Position numbers and translations under genes: made by a program. A DNA stretch of 64,000 nucleotides from Hyphomicrobiales bacterium (GTDB taxonomy: Bacteria > Pseudomonadota > Alphaproteobacteria > Rhizobiales > Rhizobiaceae). The notes under the pieces were generated by a model. It made no database searches, was not told the origin of the DNA, and saw only the letters and a list, made by a program, of their open reading frames with translations. The DNA is taken from contig JAFKJU010000022.1 in the NCBI GenBank assembly GCA_017305935.1, forward strand, positions 1 to 64,000. Direction: 5' to 3'. Of the stretch, positions 1 through 7,560 are shown in pieces; the stretch's first letter is position 1; the number at the start of each line of letters is the position of its first letter.

Positions 1-1023
1 CAGCGCGCCTTCCGCCAGCGTGTGCATGGCGGCTTCGTAATTGCCGTAGGTGAAGTAGACCGAGTCGTTGATCAGTTCGATCTGCACGTTCGGATTTTCG
101 GCCCGCACCTTGTCGAGGCTCTTGCCCACGGTTTCGGCGACGGAGACCTCGCTGGCACCCTTGGCGCGGAAGACGCCGAAGGTGACGACGGGGGTGTCGT
201 CGAAGCGCGAGAAGGATTTCGGCTCCGCATAGGTGTCCTTGATGGCGCCGAGATCGGAGATCTTGACGAAGCGGCCGTTCGGAAGCGCGATGGTGGTATC
301 GGCAAGGGCTGCGACGTCACGCTTGTCGCCGAGCACGCGGATCGCCTGCTCGGCGCCCGCCACCTGGCCGCGGCCGGAGCCGAGATCGATATTGGTGCCG
401 CGCAGTTGCTGGTTCACGCCGGCGGCGGTGATGCCGTAGGCGTTCAGCTTGTCGGGGTTGAGCTCGATGCGCACCTCGCGCTCGGCGCCGCCGTAGCGGT
501 CGATGCGACCGATGCCCGGCTGGCCCTGCAGGGCGCGCTTGACGGTATCGTCGACGAACCAGGAGAGCTCCTCCAGCGACATGCCGGGGGCCGAGACCGC
601 AAAGGTCTGGATTGCCTGGCCCTCGACGTCGATCTTGGTGACGATGGGCGCTTCGGCATTGGCCGGCAGGTCGCTGCGGATGCGGTCGATGGCGTCCTTG
701 GTGTCCTGCACGGCCTGTTCGGTCGGCACTTCCATGCGGAACATCACGACCGTCTGCGACTGGCCGTCTGTAACGGTGGACTGGATCTCGTCGATGCCTG
801 TGATCGAGGCGACGGCGTCCTCGACCTCTTTGGTCACCTGCATTTCCAGTTCGGCCGGCGAGGCGCCGCTCTGGGTGACGGTGATCGCCACCAGCGGCAC
901 GTCGATGTTCGGAAAACGAGTGATCGGCAGCTTGTAGAAGGACTGGACGCCGACGAACAGCAGCAGGCCAAAGGCGAGCAGCGGCGCGATCGGATTTCGG
1001 ATAGACCAGGCGGAGAAATTCAT
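1..1023 (-). CDS. RND efflux transporter permease, N-terminal part (cut by window edge)
   Basis: The visible 341 residues are the N-terminal third of an inner-membrane RND (AcrB/MexF-type) drug-proton antiporter. Residues 1-30 hold the short cytoplasmic start and first membrane helix (starting MNFSAWSIRNP). The following stretch, ITRFPNIDVP then QSGASPAELE and GIDEIQS, is the porter domain PN1 signature of the family; the protein continues beyond base 1. The ATG lies 15 bases after the stop of the adaptor gene, so the two form one operon. The family normally has about 1,030 residues. Substrate cannot be read from the sequence; no outer-membrane TolC partner is visible here. Confidence 0.93.
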   Translation of the reverse strand, partial: MNFSAWSIRNPIAPLLAFGLLLFVGVQSFYKLPITRFPNIDVPLVAITVTQSGASPAELEMQVTKEVEDAVASITGIDEIQSTVTDGQSQTVVMFRMEVPTEQAVQDTKDAIDRIRSDLPANAEAPIVTKIDVEGQAIQTFAVSAPGMSLEELSWFVDDTVKRALQGQPGIGRIDRYGGAEREVRIELNPDKLNAYGITAAGVNQQLRGTNIDLGSGRGQVAGAEQAIRVLGDKRDVAALADTTIALPNGRFVKISDLGAIKDTYAEPKSFSRFDDTPVVTFGVFRAKGASEVSVAETVGKSLDKVRAENPNVQIELINDSVYFTYGNYEAAMHTLAEGAL

Positions 1024-1038
1024 CGGGTCAGGTCCTCG

Positions 1039-2226
1039 TCAATTGGTTTGCGCCGCGTCGCGGACCGGCGTGATCTTGTCGCCGTCGCGCACATAGGCTC
1101 CGGCCTTGGCGACGACTTCGTCGCCGCTCTGAAGGCCGCTGACAATCTGGATATAGGGGCCGTCCTGGATGCCGGTCGTCACCTTCACCTGCTTCACCGT
1201 GTCGTTCTCGATCTTGCGGGCGGTGGTTTCGCCATCGCTGCCGGTGAGGATGGCGGTTAGCGGCAGGGCGAGCGCGTCGGCGGTGTCGATGACGACGGTG
1301 GCGCTGCCATACATACCGGCGCGCGCCTTGCCGCTGTCGTCAAGCGCGATGTGCACCGTGCCGAGACGGGTCACGGGATCGATGGTGGGAGAGATCAGGC
1401 GAACGCTGCCGGGCAGGACGTCGCGGCTGCCGGCAAGCGCGATCGTCGCCTTCTGGCCGGTCTTGATCCTCAGGATATCGCCTTCGGCGACATCGGCGAC
1501 AAGTTCCAGCGCGCCGTCCTCGATGACGGTGAACAGCGGCTCGCCGGCGCCGCTGGCGATGGCGCCGACCTTGGCGTTCTTGGCGGCGACGACGCCGGAG
1601 ACGGGCGTCTTGACGGCGGTGCGGGCGAGCTTCAACTCGGTATCGGCGATCTGGCTGTCGACGACCTTGATGTCGGCCTGACCGACGGTGACCGCCTGGC
1701 GGGCGGCTTGCAGCCGCGCCTCGGCCACGTCGGCGGCGGCGACCGCCTGCTCGACCTGCGAGGTGCTGGCCGTGCCGTTCTTGCCAAGGCGGACCAGGCG
1801 GTCGCGCTGGCTGACGGCGTCCTTGAGATTGGCTTCGGCCTCGATCACCTGGGCGCGATACTGGGCAACGCCGGCTTCGGCCTTGGCCTTGTTGGCCTCG
1901 AACTGGCTCTTCTGCAGCAGCAAGGCGTCGTCATTCAGCACGGCGAGCGTGCTGCCCGCCTCGACCCGGTCGCCGACATCGACGTTCAGGGCGCGGATCG
2001 ACAGCCCATCAACCATCGGCTGGATATAGACTTCGTCGACGGCGCGGATCGTGCCGGTGGTCACCGCCTTATCGGTGAGCGAACGCGTCGTGGTCGGCGT
2101 CACCACGATCGCCGGATGCGCTTGCATCGCCGGCTTGGCCGGCGTTTCCTCTGCCAGAACCGGCAGGCTTGTTGCCACCATCAACGCGGCGACCGCAGCC
2201 ATAGTCAACGAACCGAAGCGGATCAT
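1039..2226 (-). CDS. RND efflux periplasmic adaptor (HlyD/MFP family)
   Basis: 395-residue membrane fusion protein that bridges the RND pump to an outer-membrane channel. Residues 1-27 form a signal peptide ending in LPVLAEE. A lipoyl half-motif follows (VGDRVEAGSTLAVLND), then a long alpha-hairpin rich in Ala, Glu and Gln (about residues 105-190), the second lipoyl half (TAVKTPVSGVVAAK) and a beta-barrel domain. The start was set at ATG 2226 because it opens directly into the signal peptide and has a CAGGGG ribosome site; the same frame runs open upstream to 2478 but that stretch is not protein-like. First gene of an operon with the RND pump. The 376-base gap upstream holds the terminator of the preceding ABC operon and no other gene. 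Confidence 0.93.
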   Translation of the reverse strand: MIRFGSLTMAAVAALMVATSLPVLAEETPAKPAMQAHPAIVVTPTTTRSLTDKAVTTGTIRAVDEVYIQPMVDGLSIRALNVDVGDRVEAGSTLAVLNDDALLLQKSQFEANKAKAEAGVAQYRAQVIEAEANLKDAVSQRDRLVRLGKNGTASTSQVEQAVAAADVAEARLQAARQAVTVGQADIKVVDSQIADTELKLARTAVKTPVSGVVAAKNAKVGAIASGAGEPLFTVIEDGALELVADVAEGDILRIKTGQKATIALAGSRDVLPGSVRLISPTIDPVTRLGTVHIALDDSGKARAGMYGSATVVIDTADALALPLTAILTGSDGETTARKIENDTVKQVKVTTGIQDGPYIQIVSGLQSGDEVVAKAGAYVRDGDKITPVRDAAQTN

Positions 2227-2541
2227 CGTCTCAAAACCCCTGCAAAAAGATACTCGGCACCCAGTTGCGCGTGCGCGTCGCGCCAGCCGGGTGCTTCCAT
2301 GGATCGGGCAGCGATTTTTCAGATCGGCGGGTCCGCTTCTGACCGGTTCCCGCTTCCAGGCGTTCTTCAACGCTCCCACTCCGCGTCTAGATGGGGACGG
2401 CCTGGACCACCCGCAAGCGCAGAATTGCAAATACTGCCGTTCGGCAAGTGTTCTACTTGGTGGCGCTGCACAAATCAACGGTTTTTGCGTGATCCGGCCA
2501 TCAAGGGATTCGATGAATTTTCGCTAAGTTATTGAAAAGTA

Positions 2542-2572
2542 AAAACGCGCGATGGAAGCCATCGCGCGTTTT
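2542..2572. terminator. Bidirectional Rho-independent terminator
   Basis: Perfect 14-base inverted repeat AAAACGCGCGATGG with a 3-base loop (AAG), flanked by A and T runs so it can act on both strands. It lies 30 bases after the stop of the substrate-binding protein gene (minus strand) and most likely ends that ABC-transporter operon, insulating the RND operon downstream. The remainder of 2227-2541 shows no gene. Confidence 0.85.
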
Positions 2573-2602
2573 CATTAGAGATGTGACGAAATTGCCATAT
2601 CG

Positions 2603-3595
2603 TCACTTCAATGCGGCGTTGGTGATCTCATGCGTCCAGGCGCCGGTCGGCTCCTTGGTGATGACCGGATCGGAGCCGCCGCCGAGCAGCGTCTTGACGG
2701 TGCGGGCATAGTCGGCCTCGTCGAGCGCGCCGTTGGAGCCGGCGGTCAGCTTGGCGACTTCGGCCATCATGCGCTTCTGGTGCTTTTCGGTCTGGGCGCC
2801 GCTGGCGTCGTTTTCGAGGACGATTTCGGCGGCCTCGTCGGTATGCTCCTCGGCATATTTCCAGCCCTTCATCGAAGCGCGGACGAACTTGACCATCTTC
2901 TCCTTGAAGGCTGGATCCTTCAGCTTGTCTTCAAGCACGTAGAGGCCGTCTTCCAGGGTCGCCACGCCTTCCTTCTCGTACTGGAAGGTGATCAGGTCGT
3001 CCGGCTTGATGCCGGCATCGATGACCTGCCAGTATTCGTTATAGGTCATGGTCGAAATGCAGGCGGCCTGCTTCTGCAAGAGCGGATCGACGTTGAAGCC
3101 CTGTTTCAGCACGGTCACGCCATCGGCGCCGCCCGTGGTCGGGATTTTCAGATGCGCCATCCACGACAGGAATGGATATTCGTTGCCGAAGAACCAGACG
3201 CCGAGCGTCTTGCCCTTGAAATCTCCCGGCGTCTTGACGCCGCTCTCCTTGAGACAGGTGAGCATCATGCCCGAGGACTTGTAGGGCTGGGCGATGTTGA
3301 CGAGCGGCACGCCCTTTTCGCGGGTGGCGAGCGCGGACGGCATCCAGTCGACAATCACATCGGCGCCGCCGCCGGCCAGAACCTGGGGCGGGGCGATATC
3401 CGGGCCGCCCGGCTTGATGTCGACATCGAGGCCTTCCTCCTCGTAGAAGCCCTTGTCCTTGGCGACGTAATAGCCGCCGAACTGGGCCTGGGTCACCCAT
3501 TTCAGTTGCAGCGTCACCTTGTCGGCCGCCATGGCCTGCGCGGCGGACAGCGACATGACGCTTCCCAGAAGCAGCGATATTATTTTTTTCTGCAT
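2603..3595 (-). CDS. ABC transporter substrate-binding protein, NMT1/THI5 family
   Basis: 330-residue periplasmic solute-binding protein. Residues 1-23 are a signal peptide (KKIISLLLGSVMSLSAAQAMA). The mature part starts DKVTLQLKWVTQAQFGGYYVA, the classic opening of NMT1/THI5-like proteins, which bind pyrimidines such as hydroxymethylpyrimidine or other small nitrogen compounds. It is the last gene of a five-gene minus-strand unit: ATPase, DMT-like protein, permease, permease, binding protein. Proximity to dihydropyrimidinase and ureidopropionase genes suggests a pyrimidine or degradation-intermediate ligand. That ligand is an inference from context; the family also includes ThiY and taurine or nitrate relatives. 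The terminator at 2542-2572 follows it. Confidence 0.9.
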   Translation of the reverse strand: MQKKIISLLLGSVMSLSAAQAMAADKVTLQLKWVTQAQFGGYYVAKDKGFYEEEGLDVDIKPGGPDIAPPQVLAGGGADVIVDWMPSALATREKGVPLVNIAQPYKSSGMMLTCLKESGVKTPGDFKGKTLGVWFFGNEYPFLSWMAHLKIPTTGGADGVTVLKQGFNVDPLLQKQAACISTMTYNEYWQVIDAGIKPDDLITFQYEKEGVATLEDGLYVLEDKLKDPAFKEKMVKFVRASMKGWKYAEEHTDEAAEIVLENDASGAQTEKHQKRMMAEVAKLTAGSNGALDEADYARTVKTLLGGGSDPVITKEPTGAWTHEITNAALK

Positions 3596-3610
3596 GTCTG
3601 TTCCCTCTCG

Positions 3611-4477
3611 TTATGCCTGTCCACCACGGACAGACGGATGCCAGAATGTCACGGCCCGCTCGAAGAGCGCGACCACACCATAAAAGGCCGAGCCGGCGAC
3701 CGCGGCGACCGCGATTTCCGCCCAGACCATGTCGACATTGCTCCGCCCCACCTCGGTGGAGATGCGGAAACCCATGCCGACGATGGGCGTTCCGAAGAAT
3801 TCAGCCACGATCGCCCCGATCAGCGCCAGCGTCGAATTGATCTTCAATGCATTGAAGATGAAAGGACCGGCGGCTGGCAAGCGCAATTTGGTGAGCGTCT
3901 GCCACCAGCTCGCGGCATAGGTGTGCATCAGGTCGCGCTCCATGGCGCTTGCGGAGGCCAGGCCCTGCACGGTGTTCACCAGCATGGGGAAGAAGGTCAT
4001 GATGACCACGACCGCGACCTTCGACTGCCAGTCGAAGCCGAACCACATGACCATGATCGGCGCAACGCCGACAATTGGCAGCGCCGAGACGAAATTGCCG
4101 ATCGGCAGCAGGCCCTTCTGCAGGAAGGGCGAACGGTCGATGAGGATGGCGACGACGAAGCCGAGGCCGCAGCCGGCGACATAACCGGTGATCACCGACT
4201 TGAGGAAGGTCTGGCTGAAATCGGCCCACAGCGTCGGCAGCGAATTGATCAGCCGCGCCCAGATCATGCTCGGCGCCGGCAGCAGGATCGAAGGGACCTG
4301 AAAGCCGCGCACGAAGCCTTCCCAGAGGATGAGGATGGTGACGCCGAACAGGACGGGCACGAAGATGCGCGCCGCCCGGTCCATGGCGGGCGACCGGAAA
4401 CGCTGGCGCACCAGCCATTCGTTGAAGGCCCAGGCGGCGATCCAGAAGGCGAGAGCGGCGAGGATGGGCAGGTTCAT
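3611..4477 (-). CDS. ABC transporter permease (second subunit)
   Basis: 288-residue inner-membrane permease of the BPD_transp_1 type with about six helices. The EAA-like coupling loop is visible around residues 190-215 (DLMHTYAASWWQTLTKLRLPAAG), where the permease docks on the ATPase. It contains the family phrase LPAPSMIWARL near residue 70. Its ATG overlaps the stop of the upstream permease by four bases (ATGA at 4474-4477), so the two are translationally coupled and probably form a heterodimeric channel. It is followed 15 bases later by the binding-protein gene. Confidence 0.92.
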   Translation of the reverse strand: MNLPILAALAFWIAAWAFNEWLVRQRFRSPAMDRAARIFVPVLFGVTILILWEGFVRGFQVPSILLPAPSMIWARLINSLPTLWADFSQTFLKSVITGYVAGCGLGFVVAILIDRSPFLQKGLLPIGNFVSALPIVGVAPIMVMWFGFDWQSKVAVVVIMTFFPMLVNTVQGLASASAMERDLMHTYAASWWQTLTKLRLPAAGPFIFNALKINSTLALIGAIVAEFFGTPIVGMGFRISTEVGRSNVDMVWAEIAVAAVAGSAFYGVVALFERAVTFWHPSVRGGQA

Positions 4478-5358
4478 GGCCGCGCTCCCATGCGTTTGAG
4501 GACTTGGCTATGCGCCATGCCGACAATGCCGACCAGGATGGCGGCAAGGCCGGCCGCCATGAACAGCGCTGCCCAGATCTGGATCGTCTGGCCGTAATAG
4601 GAGCCGGAGAGCAGGCGCGCGCCAAGGCCTGCGACCGCCCCGGTCGGCAACTCGCCGACGATGGCCCCGACCAGCGAGATGGCGATGGCGATCTTCAGCG
4701 AGGTGAACAGATAGGGCATCGAGGCTGGCCAGCGCAGCTTCCAGAACACCTGCGCGCCGCTGGCATTATAGGTGCGCATCAGGTCGAGATGGATCTGCTC
4801 CGGGCTGCGCAACCCCTTCACCATGCCGACGACGATGGGGAAGAAGGAGAGATAGGTGGAGATCAGCGCCTTGGGCAACAGGCCGGCGATGCCGATCGAA
4901 TTCAGCACGACGATGATCATCGGCGCGATGGCGAGGATGGGGATCGTCTGCGAGGCGATGACCCAGGGCATCAGCGAGCGGTCCATGGCGCGGTTATGGA
5001 CGATGCCGACCGCCAGCACGATGCCGAGCACCGTGCCGATGGCAAAGCCGAGCAAGGTTGCCGAGAGCGTGATCCAGGCATGGTAGACGAGGCTGCGCTT
5101 GGAGGTGATCGGCTTGTCGATGGTGGTGTCCCAGAGTTCGGCGACGACCTGGTGCGGCGCGGGCAGAACCGGGCGCTCCTGCGCGAAGGTTTTGGGCAGC
5201 ACTTCCATGAAGCTGGTGGGCGTTCCTGCGCGCGCCGCCTGGTCGTATTCGAAGGGGGCGTTGAGGATGACGACGAAGACATGCCAGACGATCAGGATCG
5301 CCAGGACGACGGTGAGGATCGGCAGGACGTGATCCTTGAAGAAACCGGTGCGCGCCAT
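4474..5358 (-). CDS. ABC transporter permease (first subunit)
   Basis: 294-residue permease paralogous to its downstream neighbour. It has a first helix (ILTVVLAILIVWHVFVVIL), a periplasmic segment with LPAPHQVVAELWD, and the cytoplasmic coupling motif DLMRTYNASGAQVFWKLRWPA. The start was set at ATG 5358 (MARTGFFKDH); the frame is open further upstream but that part overlaps the DMT-like gene and is not membrane-protein-like. Only two bases separate it from the stop of the DMT-like gene, so all are co-transcribed. It forms the importer with the THI5-type binding protein. Confidence 0.92.
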   Translation of the reverse strand: MARTGFFKDHVLPILTVVLAILIVWHVFVVILNAPFEYDQAARAGTPTSFMEVLPKTFAQERPVLPAPHQVVAELWDTTIDKPITSKRSLVYHAWITLSATLLGFAIGTVLGIVLAVGIVHNRAMDRSLMPWVIASQTIPILAIAPMIIVVLNSIGIAGLLPKALISTYLSFFPIVVGMVKGLRSPEQIHLDLMRTYNASGAQVFWKLRWPASMPYLFTSLKIAIAISLVGAIVGELPTGAVAGLGARLLSGSYYGQTIQIWAALFMAAGLAAILVGIVGMAHSQVLKRMGARP

Positions 5359-5360
5359 GC

Positions 5361-5696
5361 TCACACCTTTCCTGTGCCGGGGAACATCATCAGCGCCATC
5401 GCCACGACGCCGGTGGCTACCCCGAGCAATTGTAGCGTCGGCAAACGCTCGCCGAAGACGCTGACGGCGATGAAGTTGATCAGCAGCAACTGCACCACGG
5501 CGGATATGGAGATCGCCAGCGCCAGTCCGCCCTCGCGCATCAGCCGGATCATCATCAGGTTGCCGATGCAATAGAGGCCGAGCGACAGGACAAGGAACAG
5601 GACGTTGCTGGTGGCGATATAAGTGCGCGAGGCGGTGGCGGCCGTGAGGAACGCGGCCGTCGAGGCGCAGAGCCAGAGAAGGAAGGGCAGGCTCAT
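5361..5696 (-). CDS. Small four-helix DMT/EamA-like membrane protein
   Basis: 111-residue hydrophobic protein with about four transmembrane helices and the C-terminal EamA/SMR-like pattern (FGERLPTLQLLGVATGVVAMALM). That size matches a half-length drug/metabolite transporter unit that would work as a dimer. It sits inside the pyrimidine ABC operon, 93 bases after the ATPase and 2 bases before the first permease, so it is co-expressed. Its role is not known; possibilities are export of a toxic intermediate or an accessory transport step. The 93-base gap upstream carries a copy of the dispersed palindromic repeat. Confidence 0.8.
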   Translation of the reverse strand: MSLPFLLWLCASTAAFLTAATASRTYIATSNVLFLVLSLGLYCIGNLMMIRLMREGGLALAISISAVVQLLLINFIAVSVFGERLPTLQLLGVATGVVAMALMMFPGTGKV

Positions 5697-5713
5697 GCGT
5701 GGCTCCTTCCCGT

Positions 5714-5760
5714 GTTTGTCAGCGAAACGCGCGAGCCGGTTTTCCCGAGAAAGACCAACG
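5714..5760. repeat. Dispersed palindromic intergenic repeat, degenerate copy A
   Basis: Carries the core GCCGGTTTTCCCGAGAAAG shared with other copies in the window (6683, 28075, 33619, 36602, 39525, 56152, 58931). It lies between the ABC ATPase and the DMT-like gene inside one transcription unit. Assignment rests on visual similarity only. Confidence 0.5.
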
Positions 5761-5789
5761 AGAAAAAATGGCGCGGACAGTGGACGCTC

Positions 5790-6581
5790 TCAATCCTCAT
5801 GGATATGCCCCGCATGCAGGCCTTCGCGGACGCGATGGGCGATTTCCAGGAATTCCGGCGTGTCGCGGATGCCGAGCGGCCGCTCCTTGGGCAGTGTGGA
5901 TTCGATCACATCCGTCACCCGCCCCGGGCGCGGCGACATGACGACGATCCTGGTCGAGAGATAGACGGCCTCGGGAATCGAGTGGGTGACGAAACAGATG
6001 GTCTTCCGGGTCGCCGCCCAGAGTTTCAGCAGTTGCTCGTTGAGATGGTCACGGACGATTTCGTCGAGCGCGCCGAAGGGTTCGTCCATCAACAGCAGGT
6101 CGGCATCGAAGGCGAGCGCGCGGGCGATGGAGGCGCGCTGCTGCATGCCGCCGGAAAGCTGCCACGGATATTTCTTGCCGAAGCCGGAAAGGTTGACCAG
6201 CGCCAGCGTCCGTTCGATGCGCTCTTTCTTCTCGGCGCTGGAAAAACCCATGATCTCCAGCGGCAGAGCGATGTTCTTCTCGATGGTGCGCCAGGGATAA
6301 AGGGCTGCGGCCTGGAAGACATAACCGTAGGCGCGTGCCTTGCGCGCCTGTTCCGGCGTCATGCCGTTGACGGAGATGCGGCCGGCGGTCGGCTGTTCGA
6401 GATCGGCGATGATGCGCAGGAAGGTCGTCTTGCCGCAGCCGGAGGGGCCGATGAACGAGACGAAATCGCCCTTGCGGATGTCGAGCGAGACGCCGGTCAG
6501 CGCCGTCACCGGCCCGTCATTGGTCTGGAAAGTGAGCCCCAGCTCCTCGGCGCGCACGACGGTTTCATTGGATAGTGGCAT
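5790..6581 (-). CDS. ABC transporter ATP-binding protein (pyrimidine-type importer)
   Basis: 263-residue ATPase of the nitrate/taurine/THI5 importer class. Walker A is GPSGCGKTT (about residues 44-52), the Q-loop is GYVFQAAALYPW, the signature is LSGGMQQR, Walker B is DLLLMDEPFGALDE, and the switch histidine is in FVTHSIPEA. All catalytic residues are present. It is the first gene of the importer operon, divergent from the cupin gene across a 168-base region holding a strong 14-base palindrome. It energises uptake by the two permeases. Confidence 0.94.
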   Translation of the reverse strand: MPLSNETVVRAEELGLTFQTNDGPVTALTGVSLDIRKGDFVSFIGPSGCGKTTFLRIIADLEQPTAGRISVNGMTPEQARKARAYGYVFQAAALYPWRTIEKNIALPLEIMGFSSAEKKERIERTLALVNLSGFGKKYPWQLSGGMQQRASIARALAFDADLLLMDEPFGALDEIVRDHLNEQLLKLWAATRKTICFVTHSIPEAVYLSTRIVVMSPRPGRVTDVIESTLPKERPLGIRDTPEFLEIAHRVREGLHAGHIHED

Positions 6582-6635
6582 GGTTCCCCGATATGGTTCT
6601 TGTAACGCGGCCAGGCCTGCGCGTGATTGTCCTTG

Positions 6636-6671
6636 AGAACCTGTCAGGTCACCCTGAACCTGACAGGTTCT
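6636..6671. promoter_or_regulatory. 14-base perfect palindrome in divergent promoter region
   Basis: Arms AGAACCTGTCAGGT and its exact reverse complement are separated by 8 bases. The element lies between the divergent ABC-ATPase (start 6581) and cupin (start 6750) genes, upstream of both, where a terminator would have no gene to end. An operator for a regulator of the importer and cupin is the simplest reading; it does not match the RutR-like sites seen elsewhere. A structured leader RNA is the alternative. Confidence 0.5.
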
Positions 6672-6682
6672 GAATTTCTTTG

Positions 6683-6733
6683 TTTCCGTTTGCCTTTTCG
6701 AGAAAACCGGTTTCCACTTTTCCCTGACAAACT
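6683..6733. repeat. Dispersed palindromic intergenic repeat, copy B
   Basis: Contains GAAAACCGGTTTCCACTTTT, the most conserved part of the family, directly upstream of the cupin ribosome site. It therefore forms part of the cupin 5' leader or promoter. Confidence 0.6.
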
Positions 6734-6749
6734 CCTGGAGAGATTATCG

Positions 6750-7163
6750 ATGTCGTCATCCCCCGATTCCGAGTGCAAGCTGATCCGCCCGGCCGCGCCC
6801 TATGACGGCAAGCAGGGCTTTTCCTATCTGGAAGGCATTTCCGCCGAATCCTGCGGCGCCAAGGGCATTGCGATGATGCTGCTTACCGTGCCGCCCGGCG
6901 GCCGCGCAAAGGCGCATCTGCACGAGGCCCATGAAACCGCGGTTTTCGTGCTCTCCGGCGAAGTCGAGACCTTTTACGGTCATAACCTCGAACACCGGAT
7001 CATTACCAGGGCGGGCGACATGTTCTACATTCCCGCCGGCATGCCGCATCTGCCGGTCAACCGTTCGACGACACAGCCCTGCAGCGCCGTCATTGCCCGC
7101 ACCGATCCGCGCGAGCAGGAAAGCGTCGTCCTGCTGCCGGATCTGGAAAGCCGCGCGGATTAG
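6750..7163 (+). CDS. Cupin-domain protein
   Basis: 137-residue single-domain cupin. The first motif is visible as AKAHLHEAHETAVFVLSGE (metal-ligand His-x-His with Glu) and the second as GDMFYIPAGMPHLPVN. ATG 6750 was chosen because CTGGAGAG sits correctly before it and the cupin fold starts soon after; the frame is open upstream to 6627. It is divergent from the pyrimidine ABC importer and convergent, with only 23 bases between, with the small secreted protein gene. Role unknown: it may be a small-molecule dioxygenase or isomerase, or a sensor of a pathway intermediate. Confidence 0.85.
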   Translation: MSSSPDSECKLIRPAAPYDGKQGFSYLEGISAESCGAKGIAMMLLTVPPGGRAKAHLHEAHETAVFVLSGEVETFYGHNLEHRIITRAGDMFYIPAGMPHLPVNRSTTQPCSAVIARTDPREQESVVLLPDLESRAD

Positions 7164-7186
7164 CGGAGTTCGTCGCCAGACCCTTT

Positions 7187-7558
7187 TCATTTGCATCGCT
7201 TGTAAGGTCCGTAGGACGAGCCGTCGCCCATCGTCACCTTGACGGCGTCCTTGCCCGTCCTGATGACCTTGCCGGCAATGTCGCCGCCGCTGTCCTCGCC
7301 TTCCGCCTGGCAGGAGAAGGTGACGTCAGTTGTGTCGCCGTGCGTCTTGCCGATCTTCTTGATCTCGCAGGCGGCGACGGATGTGGTCAGTGCTTCCTTC
7401 GTCAGCAGGAAAAAGTCGTCTGCGCCGGATGAATCGCCGGTGCGGGCGTAGATGCAGCCTTCCTTGTTTCCGTAATTGCCGTCGAGCGGCCCGCCTGCGG
7501 CCTGCGCCAATGTGGGCGCCGCCATCAGAACCAGAAGTGCGAGAGGGCGGCGCATCAT
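7187..7558 (-). CDS. Small secreted protein of unknown function in pyrimidine operon
   Basis: 123-residue protein with a signal peptide (MMRRPLALLVLMAAPTLAQA) and a mature domain of about 100 residues with four cysteines (KEGCIYARTG, VAACEIKK, TFSCQAEG, YKRC), consistent with disulfide bonds in the periplasm. I do not recognise the family. It starts two bases after the stop of the dihydropyrimidinase gene and its GGAG ribosome site lies inside that gene's last codons, so it is translated from the same message. Either of two tandem ATGs (7558, 7555) could be used. Confidence 0.75.
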   Translation of the reverse strand: MMRRPLALLVLMAAPTLAQAAGGPLDGNYGNKEGCIYARTGDSSGADDFFLLTKEALTTSVAACEIKKIGKTHGDTTDVTFSCQAEGEDSGGDIAGKVIRTGKDAVKVTMGDGSSYGPYKRCK

Positions 7559-7560
7559 GA

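Noticed and set aside
2630..4597. 655-residue open frame on the plus strand
   Set aside because: Antisense to the binding protein and permease genes, which have clear signal peptide and membrane signatures. The frame has repetitive antisense composition.
6636..6671. Palindrome as a Rho-independent terminator
   Set aside because: It lies upstream of both flanking genes, which diverge, so there is no transcript for it to end; the T-stretch after it is also interrupted.
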